A DNA stretch of 64,000 nucleotides from Chitinimonas arctica (GCF_007431345.1 NZ_CP041730.1:1054001-1118000); one strand, 5' to 3'; positions 1-9,400 are shown, numbered from the stretch's first letter. Numbers and translations: made by a program. The notes: generated by a model not told the origin, from the letters alone.

Positions 1-80
1 GGAAGGGCAAAGGCTAAAACAAGCACGGCACCGGCAAGGCGTTGGAGAATGCCGGAACACGGTAGGGAATTCGATAGCAT
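1..80 (-). CDS. 5' end of a secreted or envelope protein gene (partial)
   Basis: A leftward frame opens with ATG at 80-78 and runs off the window edge. The 26 visible residues have a short polar start, a cysteine, an arginine and then a hydrophobic run (AGAVLVLAFAL), as in a Sec signal peptide or membrane anchor. An AGGAG ribosome-binding site lies at 91-87, six bases before the ATG, which is the main reason to believe the start. The gene is divergent from dapC, so the 81-214 gap must hold both promoters. Nothing can be said about its function. Confidence 0.5.
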   Translation of the reverse strand, partial: MLSNSLPCSGILQRLAGAVLVLAFAL

Positions 81-176
81 GCGGGACTCCTGGGTCGTAC
101 GGTAACGCGAAGCCGGCTAGTTTAACGTGAAAGATCGCAAAGCAGCCGACAAGCCCACGCGAGCCGTAAAGCTCCT

Positions 177-182
177 TATAAT
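177..182 (+). promoter_or_regulatory. Candidate -10 box for dapC
   Basis: A perfect TATAAT lies 32 bases before the dapC ATG. No good -35 hexamer is found 16-18 bases upstream, so this is a weak or activator-dependent promoter at best. Confidence 0.35.
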
Positions 183-214
183 CGACGGCTTCGAACATTG
201 CGTCTGCTCCCCCC

Positions 215-1408
215 ATGAATCCGCTGCTGGACAGTCTCCAACCCTACCCCTTCCAGCGCCTCAAGGCCTTGCTGGCCGATGCCCGGCCGACTACCGCCTT
301 ACGCCATATCGACCTCTCCATCGGCGAGCCCAAGCACCCTACCCCGCCCTTGATCATGGCGGCGCTGCAGGCCAACTTCGCCGGTTTGGCGCAGTACCCG
401 GCCACCCAGGGCACGCCGGAGCTGCGCGGCGCCATCGCCGACTGGCTGGCTGCCCGCTATGGCATCCCCCGGCCCGATGCGGCGCGCGAGGTGCTGCCGG
501 TCAATGGCAGCCGGGAAGCGCTATTCAGCTTTGTGCAAGCCATGGTGGACAGCCGCGGCGAGGATAAACCGGTGGTGATCTCGCCCAATCCTTTCTACCA
601 GATCTACGAGGGCGCGGCCCTGCTGGCCGGGGCCGAGCCCTATTACCTGGATTGCCGCCCCGCGCTGGACATGCAACCCGACTGGGCGCAGGTGCCGGAA
701 ACGGTTTGGCGGCGCACGCAACTGGTGTTCGTCTGCTCCCCGGGTAATCCCACCGGCGCGGTCATGAGCCTGGAAGACTGGCGCCAGCTGTTCGAATTGT
801 CCGACCGCCATGGCTTTATCATCGCCAGCGACGAGTGCTATTCGGAAATCTGGTTCGACACCCCGCCGCTGGGCGGACTACAGGCCGCCCAACAGCTGGG
901 CCGCGACTACAGCCGGCTGGTGGTGTTCTCCAGCCTCTCCAAACGCTCCAACGCGCCCGGCATGCGTTCCGGCTTTGTCGCCGGCGATGCCGCGCTGCTG
1001 GCCGGCTATCTGCTCTACCGCACCTACCATGGCTCGGCCATGTCGGCCATGGTGCAGGCCGCCAGCGCGGCCGCCTGGCGCGACGAAAGCCATGTGGAAG
1101 CGAACCGCGACCAGTACCGCGCCAAATTCGATGCCGTGGTCCCGCTGCTGGCCGAGCCCTTGGCGGCCGGCTGGCCGGATGCCGCCTTTTACCTGTGGAC
1201 CCGCATTCCCGCACGCTTCGGCCAGGATGACGCTGCCTTTTGCCGCGCCCTGTTCGAAACCTGCCATGTAACAGTCCTGCCAGGCAGCTACCTGGGCCGG
1301 GCGGCGCATGCGGACAATCCAGGCGCCGGACGCATCCGCATCGCCCTGGTGGCGCCGCTGGAAGACTGCGTCGAAGGCGCCCGCCGTATCGCCGAATTCT
1401 GCGCTTGA
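215..1408 (+). CDS. dapC: Succinyldiaminopimelate transaminase DapC
   Basis: A cytoplasmic PLP-dependent class I/II aminotransferase of 397 residues. It should convert N-succinyl-2-amino-6-ketopimelate to N-succinyl-LL-2,6-diaminopimelate in the succinylase branch of lysine and meso-DAP synthesis. The start ('MNPLLDSLQPYPFQRL'), the SIGEPKHPTP motif, the PGNPTGAV motif and the PLP lysine K243 in FSSLSKRSNAPG match the beta-proteobacterial DapC type. The call is strengthened by dapD starting 42 bases downstream, which makes a two-gene lysine unit. The ATG at 215 gives the full N-terminus; no strong ribosome-binding site precedes it. A longer overlapping frame from 127 is a shadow. Confidence 0.93.
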   Translation: MNPLLDSLQPYPFQRLKALLADARPTTALRHIDLSIGEPKHPTPPLIMAALQANFAGLAQYPATQGTPELRGAIADWLAARYGIPRPDAAREVLPVNGSREALFSFVQAMVDSRGEDKPVVISPNPFYQIYEGAALLAGAEPYYLDCRPALDMQPDWAQVPETVWRRTQLVFVCSPGNPTGAVMSLEDWRQLFELSDRHGFIIASDECYSEIWFDTPPLGGLQAAQQLGRDYSRLVVFSSLSKRSNAPGMRSGFVAGDAALLAGYLLYRTYHGSAMSAMVQAASAAAWRDESHVEANRDQYRAKFDAVVPLLAEPLAAGWPDAAFYLWTRIPARFGQDDAAFCRALFETCHVTVLPGSYLGRAAHADNPGAGRIRIALVAPLEDCVEGARRIAEFCA

Positions 1409-1450
1409 CCCAGCGCCCCCTTACCTCACGACCTCAACGAGATATACGCC

Positions 1451-2275
<825 letters not shown>

Positions 2276-2312
2276 GGCGCACAGATCCACGGCCTGGCCA
2301 TCTATATAAATA

Positions 2313-2347
2313 CCGCCGCGATACCGGGGAAAACCGGTATCCGGCGG
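2313..2347 (+). other. Hairpin after dapD
   Basis: An inverted repeat with inner arms ATACCGG/CCGGTAT around GGAAAA and outer arms CCGCCG/CGGCGG. There is no U-tract, so it may be a transcript-end stabiliser or REP-like element rather than a classical terminator. Confidence 0.4.
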
Positions 2348-2445
2348 CAATGCCGGCAAATAGCTATCGTATTCCGCCGCGCATCCCCCAAGCCCGCGGC
2401 CCGCGCGTGCTAGACTGAGTAGCAAGATACCCGTTGGCTCCCCGT

Positions 2446-4053
2446 ATGTTCTGTCCCCCCGCCGAATTGCAGAAGAAATGTGAAGCGCTAGATGCCAACT
2501 GGCGCGCCTACCGCGCTGCGCCGCGTTTCGAGCAGTTCGTCGAATTCGCCATCACCGTCTCCAGCTTCGCCGAGTTCCTGCACAGCAAGGGCCTGTCCGG
2601 CCTGCACCAGATTGCCCGCGACCTGGAACAGCAAGCCCTATCGCTATTCGGCGACGAGCTCAGCCATCCCGTACCCGAACATGTGTTCGATGAGTTGGCC
2701 AGTCGTATCGCCGGCCTGACGGCCCGGGTGGCCGGCTATATCGAGAACGGCAGCCGGCCCATTGAAGAGCGCCGCGCCGGCAGCCAAGACAGCGACCCCG
2801 CCGACGATCTCGCGCCCCCTCGGCGCGTCTGGTTTATCGGCGACAAATCGCCTGCCTGGCGCGATCTGATCACGCAATTGGGTTATTTCGGCGTGCGGGT
2901 GGAAGTCTTTGGTTGGCAAAACGTGCCGAATGCCCAGGATGAGCCGGCCATCCTGATGCTCGACACCTTGGGCCTCAGCGCCACCGAAGCCAGCCGCCGC
3001 ATCAAGATGATCCGGGCGCGCTTCTCCGCCAGCAATCTGCTGGGGCTGAATATCGAAGCCGACTTCAGCTGCCTGCAGGCGATCCTGGGGGCAGGCTGCG
3101 ACTTCTGCTTTGTCCGCGCCACCCCGCAACCGGCCATCATGGCCAAGATCGTCGAATTGAACGGCGGCGAGGAAGAAGCGCCCTATCGGGTACTGGTGGT
3201 GGAGGATTCGCTGACGGCCAGCAAGCTGGTACAACGCACCTTGGGCGAGAACGGCATCGAAAGCCTGGCGATCGCCCAGCCGCGCGAGGTCTTGACCACC
3301 CTGAAGCGCTACCAGCCCGACCTGATCCTGATGGATATGCATATGCCGGACTGCACCGGCGTGGAAGCGGCCCGGGTAATACGCCAGCACACCGAATTCC
3401 TGTCCATTCCCATCGTCTACCTATCGGGCGAAACCGACGTAGCCCTGCAGATCGAAGCCTTGCGGCTGGGTGGCGACCACTTTCTGACCAAGCCCTTCAA
3501 TCCGGTCATCCTCAACGCCATCGTCAAGAGCAAGATCGAACGCTACCGCTCCCTGCGCCGCTCCATGTTCCACGACAGCCTGACCGGCCTGCTGAACCAC
3601 ACCAGCTCCAAGCAAAGGCTGGATACCGCCCTCAATCTGGCGATGGCGGAACAAGAACCGATGGCCGTGGCGATGATCGACATCGATCATTTCAAGAAGG
3701 TGAACGATAGCTATGGCCACCCGGTCGGCGACCAGGTGATACGCAGCCTGGCCTGGCTGCTTAAACAGCGCCTGCGCAAGAGCGATATCCTGGGTCGTTA
3801 TGGCGGCGAGGAGTTCCTGGTCGCGCTACCCGGCGCAACCCTGACCCAGGCCTTCCAGATCTTGGACCGCATCCGCCATGACTTCAGCCAGATCAAACAC
3901 CCCTTCAACGAGACCTGGTTCAACACCACGTTTTCGAGCGGCGTGGCGCAGTTCCCATTGATCAGCAATGGTGAAGCCTTGGTCAAACAGGCCGATGAAG
4001 CCCTCTACGAAGCGAAACGTGCCGGCCGCGACCGCGTGGTGGTCCGGGGTTAA
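2446..4053 (+). CDS. Response regulator-type diguanylate cyclase (REC-GGDEF)
   Basis: Likely makes cyclic di-GMP from two GTP in response to phosphorelay input. Residues 1-110 are helical and HPt-like with no assigned family. Residues about 125-240 look like a degenerate receiver. Residues about 248-368 are a true receiver, with phospho-acceptor D297 in LILMDMHMP. Residues about 375-535 are a GGDEF domain with the active signature GGEEF at 453-457 and an RKSD inhibitory site five residues before it, so both activity and product feedback should be intact. The ATG at 2446 is preferred to an in-frame TTG at 2434; the two give nearly the same protein. It stands alone, facing the MOSC gene. Confidence 0.9.
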   Translation: MFCPPAELQKKCEALDANWRAYRAAPRFEQFVEFAITVSSFAEFLHSKGLSGLHQIARDLEQQALSLFGDELSHPVPEHVFDELASRIAGLTARVAGYIENGSRPIEERRAGSQDSDPADDLAPPRRVWFIGDKSPAWRDLITQLGYFGVRVEVFGWQNVPNAQDEPAILMLDTLGLSATEASRRIKMIRARFSASNLLGLNIEADFSCLQAILGAGCDFCFVRATPQPAIMAKIVELNGGEEEAPYRVLVVEDSLTASKLVQRTLGENGIESLAIAQPREVLTTLKRYQPDLILMDMHMPDCTGVEAARVIRQHTEFLSIPIVYLSGETDVALQIEALRLGGDHFLTKPFNPVILNAIVKSKIERYRSLRRSMFHDSLTGLLNHTSSKQRLDTALNLAMAEQEPMAVAMIDIDHFKKVNDSYGHPVGDQVIRSLAWLLKQRLRKSDILGRYGGEEFLVALPGATLTQAFQILDRIRHDFSQIKHPFNETWFNTTFSSGVAQFPLISNGEALVKQADEALYEAKRAGRDRVVVRG

Positions 4054-4059
4054 CCGCCC

Positions 4060-4845
4060 TCAGGGCTGCACGGTAACTTCATTGCCTACCTGCAATACAC
4101 CCAGGCTGCGGGCAACCAGATTGATACCGAACATCGTGCCGTCCTCGAAGCGGCGGTAGCCATTAAGCGCTTCGAGCGGCTGACGGTCGTGCGAGGGCTG
4201 GCCGGTCTTGGGATCCACGGTGGTAAAGATACAGCGCGAGCAAGGCTTGAGATTCTCGAACCGCACGCCCCCCACGCTGATATGGCGCCAGCTATCCTCG
4301 ATATGCGGCACGTCTGTTTCCACCACCAGGTTGGGACGGAAATGCCGCATCGACACCGGCTGCAATAGCCGCTTGTTCAGTTCCAGCAAGGAAGCGGTAC
4401 CGATCAACAAGAGCGGATAGGCGTCGGCGAAACCCACCGGCACCGTGCCGTCGGAACTGGTGCGCCGGGTGGTCTCGTCACCGACGAAAACCAGCCGGCA
4501 ATTGCTGCCCAGGTAATCGGCAAACCAGAAATCGGCTTCATCGCTGCCGCAGCGGGCCTCGAACTCCTTGCCCCACACCTGCACATCCATGCGCTGCTTC
4601 AGCTCGGCTACATTGACCCGCAAATCATCCATGCCCGGCGCCACGAAGGTCGCGCCGTCCGCATCGGTTCGTACTTCCAGCAGCACCAGGCGTGGATGCT
4701 GCCGCCCCGTCATAAAGCCGCCGTCCTCGTCCACCAGCATCCAACGCCTATCGTGCTGTAAACCCATCGCTTCGACCACCGCCGACTCGACCAGATTACC
4801 GCGACAGGATTTAAGCGGATGGACGTGGATTTCAACTAGACGCAT
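4060..4845 (-). CDS. MOSC domain protein (YcbX-like, without ferredoxin domain)
   Basis: A 261-residue protein with an N-terminal MOSC beta-barrel domain (about 1-118, starting MRLVEIHVHPLKSC) and a C-terminal MOSC domain (about 125-260) holding the conserved cysteine segment LKPCSRC. The family binds the molybdenum cofactor; YcbX-type proteins reduce N-hydroxylated bases. E. coli YcbX carries an additional C-terminal 2Fe-2S domain that is absent here, so an external electron donor would be needed. The gene converges on the GGDEF gene with only six bases between the stop codons. Confidence 0.85.
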   Translation of the reverse strand: MRLVEIHVHPLKSCRGNLVESAVVEAMGLQHDRRWMLVDEDGGFMTGRQHPRLVLLEVRTDADGATFVAPGMDDLRVNVAELKQRMDVQVWGKEFEARCGSDEADFWFADYLGSNCRLVFVGDETTRRTSSDGTVPVGFADAYPLLLIGTASLLELNKRLLQPVSMRHFRPNLVVETDVPHIEDSWRHISVGGVRFENLKPCSRCIFTTVDPKTGQPSHDRQPLEALNGYRRFEDGTMFGINLVARSLGVLQVGNEVTVQP

Positions 4846-4962
4846 GACGGGCTCCGGCTGGTGGGGTCACAAGTCTGCCCCGATCCGGCGGCGACGACAA
4901 ATATATGCTCAACAAAGGTGGCGGCACCGTAGAATTCCGCCTCCTCCCGCAATCGCACCGCC

Positions 4963-5823
4963 ATGTCCACTCCGCGCCTCGCCTTTCCTGCCCTCCTGCT
5001 GGGGGCTGCTTGCATTGCCTTTGCCGGTATTTTTGTCCGCTTGAGCGATGTCGGGCCGGTTGCCACCGGCTTTTGGCGCATGCTGCTGGCTACGCCCATC
5101 CTTTGGCTGCTGAGCCTGCGCAGTCCGGCGCCGCCGCTGAGCCGAAAGCAATACGCCAGCATCGCCCTGGTCGGCCTGTTCTTTGCGCTGGACCTCTCGA
5201 TCTGGCACTTGGCCTTGCATATCACCACCGTGGCCAACGCCACCCTGTTGGGCAATTGCGTGCCGGTTTTCTGCGTGCCCATCATCGGCTGGTTTATCTG
5301 GAAAGAACCGATCTCGCGCGACTTCTACCTGAGTTTCGCCATTACGGTCCTGGGCGTATTGCTATTGACCGGCGAGAATTTCAGCGTCGCGCCCGACCGT
5401 TTTCGCGGCGACCTGCTGGCCAGCCTGGCCGCGGTGTTCTATTGCGGCTATCTACTGACGATCAAGCTGGTGCGCCAGCAGGTGCCGGTGATGCGCTTGA
5501 TGGCATTGAGCGGCGCGGCCGCATCGGTGGTGCTGCTGGGCATCGCCCTGGCACGCGGCGAGGTCATCATGCCGACCAGCTCCCATGCCTGGGCCGTCCT
5601 GATCGCCCTCGCCCTGCTCACCCAGGTAGGCGGCCAGACGCTGATCGCCTATGGCCTGGGCCATGTTGCCGCGCATGTATCGGCGCTGGCACTGATGTTC
5701 CAACCGCTGGTCTCCGCCATTGCCGCCTGGGCCATCTTTGGGGAAGCGGTATCGTGGCTGCAATTCGGCGGCGCGATGGTGATCGTGGCGGGGGTTTGGC
5801 TGGCCAAGGCGCGCAGCGATTGA
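4963..5823 (+). CDS. DMT-family (EamA) transporter
   Basis: An inner-membrane protein of 286 residues with about ten hydrophobic segments arranged as two EamA repeats (about 5-138 and 150-282). The family exports metabolites such as amino acids and nucleosides. The substrate cannot be read from the sequence. It is a single gene, divergent from the MOSC gene and convergent with the cupin gene, and ends at a bidirectional hairpin. Confidence 0.88.
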   Translation: MSTPRLAFPALLLGAACIAFAGIFVRLSDVGPVATGFWRMLLATPILWLLSLRSPAPPLSRKQYASIALVGLFFALDLSIWHLALHITTVANATLLGNCVPVFCVPIIGWFIWKEPISRDFYLSFAITVLGVLLLTGENFSVAPDRFRGDLLASLAAVFYCGYLLTIKLVRQQVPVMRLMALSGAAASVVLLGIALARGEVIMPTSSHAWAVLIALALLTQVGGQTLIAYGLGHVAAHVSALALMFQPLVSAIAAWAIFGEAVSWLQFGGAMVIVAGVWLAKARSD

Positions 5824-5869
5824 GGCGGTGCGCATCCATAGAACCCAGGCTGCTGCGAGCAGAAAAATG

Positions 5870-5900
5870 AACGGCGTATATGCCTCGCCGTTAATTTTTT
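5870..5900. terminator. Bidirectional terminator between the DMT and cupin genes
   Basis: Arms AACGGCG (5870-5876) and CGCCGTT (5886-5892) enclose nine bases. A T-rich tract follows on the + side (AATTTTTT) and on the - side (CATTTTT). It fits two convergent genes and overlaps the cupin stop codon. Confidence 0.65.
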
Positions 5901-6253
5901 AATTCCATCACAATGATTTTTATTGGATGAGTGCTTACGTTTTCGTCTTGATGCAGTTCGTTCGGAATATCTTTGGTTAAAAAATAGCTTTTATTTTTCT
6001 CGAGCTGCATGTAGTGGGATTTTCCTTGCTTATCCGTGATTTTCAGGGTTCCACTATCGAGTGCGACCAAGACCCGGTCGTGTTCGTGCCGGTGCATTTT
6101 CAGTACCTGCTTGGCGCCAGGGTAAATGACGGCTTCCCATACATCCACCTTGTCATTTGCAAGGTGTGAGGTTCTCTTCGTCGCCAAGGCTTCCGCCCAA
6201 GAAACACTCATTAAAAATACAAGCGATAGAATAATTCTTGATAAGAAATGCAT
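5891..6253 (-). CDS. Exported small cupin-like protein
   Basis: A 120-residue protein with a clear signal peptide (about 1-24, hydrophobic run LSRIILSLVFLMSVSWAEA). The mature part has a single cupin-like beta-barrel with the segment KMHRHEHDRVLVALDSG and a late histidine near NELHQDE, resembling metal-binding cupin motifs 1 and 2. It should act in the periplasm. No ligand or pathway can be assigned. A GGGG stretch lies just before the ATG on the coding strand. Its base use is more A+T-rich than the surrounding housekeeping genes. Confidence 0.65.
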   Translation of the reverse strand: MHFLSRIILSLVFLMSVSWAEALATKRTSHLANDKVDVWEAVIYPGAKQVLKMHRHEHDRVLVALDSGTLKITDKQGKSHYMQLEKNKSYFLTKDIPNELHQDENVSTHPIKIIVMELKN

Positions 6254-6561
6254 TTCAGCCCCATTTTTTTGAAAATAAAAAATTCAGCGTTTTCAATAGC
6301 GCACCGCCATCCAGCACTGCCGACGCAAACAAAATGCGTACAGATTTTGCGTCTCGAATAAATATCCTGTTATCAGATTTGCCATCTGAATTTCTGTTTC
6401 CCGACACAAGGTTGTAGGGCTCAACGCACTGCTATCGTTGGGTACCCCACTTGGGGAACCCATACCCATGCCGAGAGTCTCTATCCTCACGCATTCGTTG
6501 CCATCACTGCGGGCCGCCAACTTACAGCTTGTCACAATGTATCCCACAGGCTACAATTAAC
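6254..6561. other. Intergenic stretch between the cupin and toxin genes
   Basis: This holds the leaderless-looking toxin promoter at its right end (annotated separately) and presumably the leftward promoter of the cupin gene. A leftward 84-codon frame at 6293-6547 has no ribosome-binding site, domain or composition that supports it. No other structure was seen. Confidence 0.4.
6529..6557 (+). promoter_or_regulatory. Sigma70-type promoter of the toxin-antitoxin operon
   Basis: TTGTCA (6529-6534), 17 bases, then TACAAT (6552-6557): each hexamer matches the consensus at five of six positions with ideal spacing. The -10 box ends only four bases before the toxin ATG at 6562, so the message would start at or beside the start codon and be essentially leaderless. 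Confidence 0.55.
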
Positions 6562-6852
6562 ATGCTAAAAATAAGCAAAACTAGCGTATACGAAATGTGG
6601 TTTCAAGGTTTACGTGATAAAACAGTGAAGGCACGTATCAATGCGCGCTTATCCAGACTGTCACTAGGTAACCACGGAGATGCCAAACCCGTTGGGCATG
6701 GCGTGTCCGAATTACGCATTGATTACGGACCAGGCTATAGGGTGTATTACTTTCAGACAGGAGTCGAATTGATCATTCTACTAGCTGGCGGTGACAAATC
6801 CACCCAGGCAAGAGATATACAAACTGCATTGCAATTGCGTAAAGACCTATGA
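6562..6852 (+). CDS. HigB/RelE-superfamily toxin (addiction module killer protein)
   Basis: A 96-residue basic protein of the phage Gp49/HigB-like killer family, probably a ribosome-dependent mRNA interferase. The start 'MLKISKTSVYEMWFQGLRD', the central segment HGVSELRIDYGPGYRVYYF and the end ILLAGGDKSTQARDI are characteristic of this toxin class. The ATG at 6562 is chosen over an upstream in-frame one at 6451 because homologues begin at this point and the promoter lies between them. The antitoxin follows with no real gap. Toxin first, antitoxin second is the usual order for this family. Confidence 0.85.
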   Translation: MLKISKTSVYEMWFQGLRDKTVKARINARLSRLSLGNHGDAKPVGHGVSELRIDYGPGYRVYYFQTGVELIILLAGGDKSTQARDIQTALQLRKDL

Positions 6853-6863
6853 GGAATAAAATC

Positions 6864-7172
6864 ATGAAACCCGTAATTACCGATTGGGATGCGGCAGACT
6901 ATCTCGCCACACGAGAAGACCAAGCCCTATACCTGGATGCCTGTATCGCAGAGGCCGATGGCGATGCGGCCCTTATTGCCAAGGCGCTAGGGGACATTGC
7001 GCGCGCGCGCGGCATGGCGCAAGTAGCCGCTGCGTCTGGATTATCACGCGAAAGTCTATACAAGGGGCTATCCATTGATGGCAATCCTTCATTTTCCACA
7101 GTTTTAAGAGTTATGAAGACTCTCGGCTTGGAGCTGCATGCCAGCGCCAAGAAAGAGGCTACCTCAGCCTAG
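6864..7172 (+). CDS. HigA-like antitoxin of the addiction module
   Basis: A 102-residue helix-turn-helix protein that should neutralise the toxin and repress the operon. The N-terminal part ends at about residue 45; the HTH covers about 50-80 (AQVAAASGLSRESLYKGL), and the segment NPSFSTVLRVMKTLGLEL is typical of this antidote family. The start at 6864 is chosen because GAGGAA at 6851-6856 sits seven bases before it; the ATG at 6849 overlaps the toxin stop and has no such site. Confidence 0.85.
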   Translation: MKPVITDWDAADYLATREDQALYLDACIAEADGDAALIAKALGDIARARGMAQVAAASGLSRESLYKGLSIDGNPSFSTVLRVMKTLGLELHASAKKEATSA

Positions 7173-7330
7173 CCATAGCGCAAAACCCAGGCTGTTCTGC
7201 GTAAACCAGCCTAATCGGCTACGGCATACCCAGAGTTTGCGTCCATACCCATCGCACTAACGCCCACCGACTTGTCCACGATTCGGAGTCTCTCCAGTAC
7301 ACTTCGACGCTCTGCGTTATTGGAGCCGCA

Positions 7331-8866
7331 ATGTCTGATCTTTCCTCCCGCCTGATCATCGCGCTGCTGGTCGGCGCCTCCCTGACCTGCCTGGCCGACG
7401 AAGCCACCGTTCAACCCACCGCCCCCATCGCCGTCCCCGTTGACCTCGCCCCACCGGCCGCGCCTGAGTCGCCCGACGTCGCTGTCGAGCCACCTCCCCC
7501 CGGCCAGCGTTGGTTGCAGCACGCCCGGAACGACCTGCTCCCCTGGTGGACCCAGGCCGCAGCCCAGGGTGAACCGGTTGGCCGCTTCCCTACTTTCCGC
7601 TGCAACGACGGCAGCGCCTACCTGGCAGCCAAGCCCTGCCCCGAATTGGCTAACCCGCCCGCCTGGCTGAAAGGCGAGCTGGGACGCGACTATGTGCGCA
7701 TGCAAGCGAGGCAGATCTACGCCTACGCGATGGGATTCCATCTGACCGGCGATATCAAGCTGCTGCGCCTGGCCCAAGCCGGCGTTGCCGATCTGCGCGA
7801 ACGCGCTTTGGACCGCAAGACCGGCAGCGCCGCCAGCTGGTACGAGAAGGGCAAACCCATGCCCGCCATCGGCTTGCGTACGGCACAGGATCTTTCCTAC
7901 GCCGGCCTCGGCCTGGCCAGTATGTATTACCTCACCCGCGACCCCCTGGTATTGGTCGACCTGATCAAGCTCAAGCAGCATATCTTCGCCAGCTACCGCG
8001 ATGCCAAGACCGGCCTGATCCGCTGGCAAGCCAAGGGCGGTAGCGAAGCCCAGCGCGAGGAACTGGTCGCCACCCTCGATCAGCTCAACGCCTATATGGT
8101 CCTGGTGGCCCCCATCCTGCCCGAGGGACCACTCAAGCAGCAGTGGCTGCAGGATATCGCCACGCTATCCAAGGCCATGGTCAGCCGCTTCCACGATGCG
8201 GAGCAAAGCCGTTTCTGGGGAACACGCGGCCAGGCCGACAGCGAATCGGCCGACGGTCGTCACAATGACTTCGGCCATACGGTCAAGGCGTACTGGATGC
8301 TCTATCTGGGCGCCCGCCTCAATCGCGACCAGTCATTGTCGGCTTTCGCCCGCGACGGCATGCGCAAGACGCTGGACCGGGCCTGGCTGAAAGACAGCGG
8401 CAGCTGGGGCGAAAAGCTGCTCCCGGACGGGCGTACCGACCCGAACAAGAGCTGGTGGAGCTACGCCGAACTGGACCAAGCCGCCGCCACCCTCGCCATG
8501 CTGGAGGGCGATAAGGCCGATCGCTGGAAAGCCGCCGGGGATTGGTGGTTGACGCATTTCGTGGATAGCGCGCGCGGCGAAGTCTGGGGCAGCCTACCCG
8601 CCGACGGGAAGGCTGATACAACTCAACTGAAGCAGCATCATTGGAAGAACGGCTTCCATTCGATGGAACATGCGCTGGTGAACTACATCGCCTCCCAGGC
8701 CCTGGCCGACCAGCCTGCCACGCTCTATTTCGCACTGCCCAACAGCAAGCTCGCCAGAAACCTGACAGCCTATATGTTCGGCGGCCGCGAGATCAGCCGG
8801 CAGAATCTGAAGTCCGATGCAGGGGTGGTACAGCGGGTGGAATTTTCGCTGAAAACGGAGAAGTAA
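7331..8866 (+). CDS. Secreted AGE-family epimerase/isomerase-like protein
   Basis: A 511-residue exported protein. Residues 1-22 form a signal peptide, followed by a Pro/Ala-rich linker (about 25-58). The rest is an all-helical (alpha/alpha)6 barrel of the N-acylglucosamine 2-epimerase / cellobiose 2-epimerase superfamily, shown by RMQARQIYAYAMGFHLTGD, DFGHTVKAYWMLYLGAR and the His-rich HHWKNGFHSMEHALV, which supplies the expected catalytic histidines. Known family members are mostly cytoplasmic, so an exported copy suggests action on oligo- or polysaccharide in the periplasm or outside the cell. GGAG at 7322-7325 sits five bases before the ATG. It precedes the YjbE/YjbH locus, but a shared job is only an inference. 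Confidence 0.75.
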   Translation: MSDLSSRLIIALLVGASLTCLADEATVQPTAPIAVPVDLAPPAAPESPDVAVEPPPPGQRWLQHARNDLLPWWTQAAAQGEPVGRFPTFRCNDGSAYLAAKPCPELANPPAWLKGELGRDYVRMQARQIYAYAMGFHLTGDIKLLRLAQAGVADLRERALDRKTGSAASWYEKGKPMPAIGLRTAQDLSYAGLGLASMYYLTRDPLVLVDLIKLKQHIFASYRDAKTGLIRWQAKGGSEAQREELVATLDQLNAYMVLVAPILPEGPLKQQWLQDIATLSKAMVSRFHDAEQSRFWGTRGQADSESADGRHNDFGHTVKAYWMLYLGARLNRDQSLSAFARDGMRKTLDRAWLKDSGSWGEKLLPDGRTDPNKSWWSYAELDQAAATLAMLEGDKADRWKAAGDWWLTHFVDSARGEVWGSLPADGKADTTQLKQHHWKNGFHSMEHALVNYIASQALADQPATLYFALPNSKLARNLTAYMFGGREISRQNLKSDAGVVQRVEFSLKTEK

Positions 8867-9007
8867 AACTTGGCATATCCATGGGTATCCCGGTTTCCAC
8901 CGGGGTGCTCATGCAGCCCTGCAAGCCGCGCCACTGACCGATCTCGCAACAAGCCAGCGCATTTGCTTCCATTTCTTCAGGCACATCTGCAATACTGGCT
9001 CCCCAGG

Positions 9008-9036
9008 TTGCCGATCCCAAAAGCGCGGTCTAACAT
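9008..9036 (+). promoter_or_regulatory. Candidate promoter of the yjbE-like gene
   Basis: TTGCCG (9008-9013), 17 bases, TAACAT (9031-9036), four of six matches in each hexamer. It lies 42 bases before the ATG at 9079, which has a strong GGAGGG ribosome-binding site at 9065-9070. Confidence 0.4.
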
Positions 9037-9078
9037 GCGATAGGGAATGTTTTCAATTGTTTACCGGAGGGTTTACCA

Positions 9079-9333
9079 ATGAAATACACGCTTCTTGTCG
9101 CTACGCTGCTCGCTGCCACCGTGCCATCGGTCTATGCCGCTGAAGCCGCCGCAGCATCCACTACCGGAACGACCGCAGGTACCACCGCCGCAGGCGCGGG
9201 TGCAACGGCCGGCGCCACCGCCGCAGTCACCACTTCCACCCTGGTTGCCGTAGGCGCGGGCGTTGCCGCAACGGTAGCCGCCACATCCAATTCGAACGAC
9301 TCGTCGACGACCCACAGCACGCCCACTCACTGA
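9079..9333 (+). CDS. YjbE-like small Ala/Thr/Gly-rich exported protein
   Basis: An 84-residue protein with a Sec signal peptide (about 1-20, cut after VYA) and a low-complexity mature part made almost wholly of Ala, Thr, Gly, Val and Ser. Size, composition and place directly before a yjbH homologue match E. coli YjbE, the first product of the yjbEFGH exopolysaccharide operon, which is induced by envelope stress. A strong Shine-Dalgarno sequence and a hairpin after the stop suggest high expression from a short transcript. Homologues of YjbF and YjbG are not present between it and yjbH. Confidence 0.65.
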   Translation: MKYTLLVATLLAATVPSVYAAEAAAASTTGTTAGTTAAGAGATAGATAAVTTSTLVAVGAGVAATVAATSNSNDSSTTHSTPTH

Positions 9334-9364
9334 GTCGGGCGATGGCCGGTGTAACGTATCTGTG

Positions 9365-9400
9365 AACGAAATAGCCACGATATCGTGGCTATTTCGTTTT
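9365..9400 (+). terminator. Perfect palindromic terminator/attenuator between yjbE-like and yjbH-like genes
   Basis: Two perfect 17-base arms (9365-9381 and 9382-9398) end in a run of four Ts (9397-9400). It should stop most transcripts after the small gene and let a fraction read into yjbH, which fits a large excess of the small protein. Confidence 0.7.

Noticed and set aside
127..567. A rightward 146-codon frame overlapping the dapC start
   Set aside because: It is out of frame with dapC and has no conserved content.
6293..6547. An 84-codon leftward frame before the toxin operon
   Set aside because: No ribosome-binding site, no domain, and it covers the toxin promoter.
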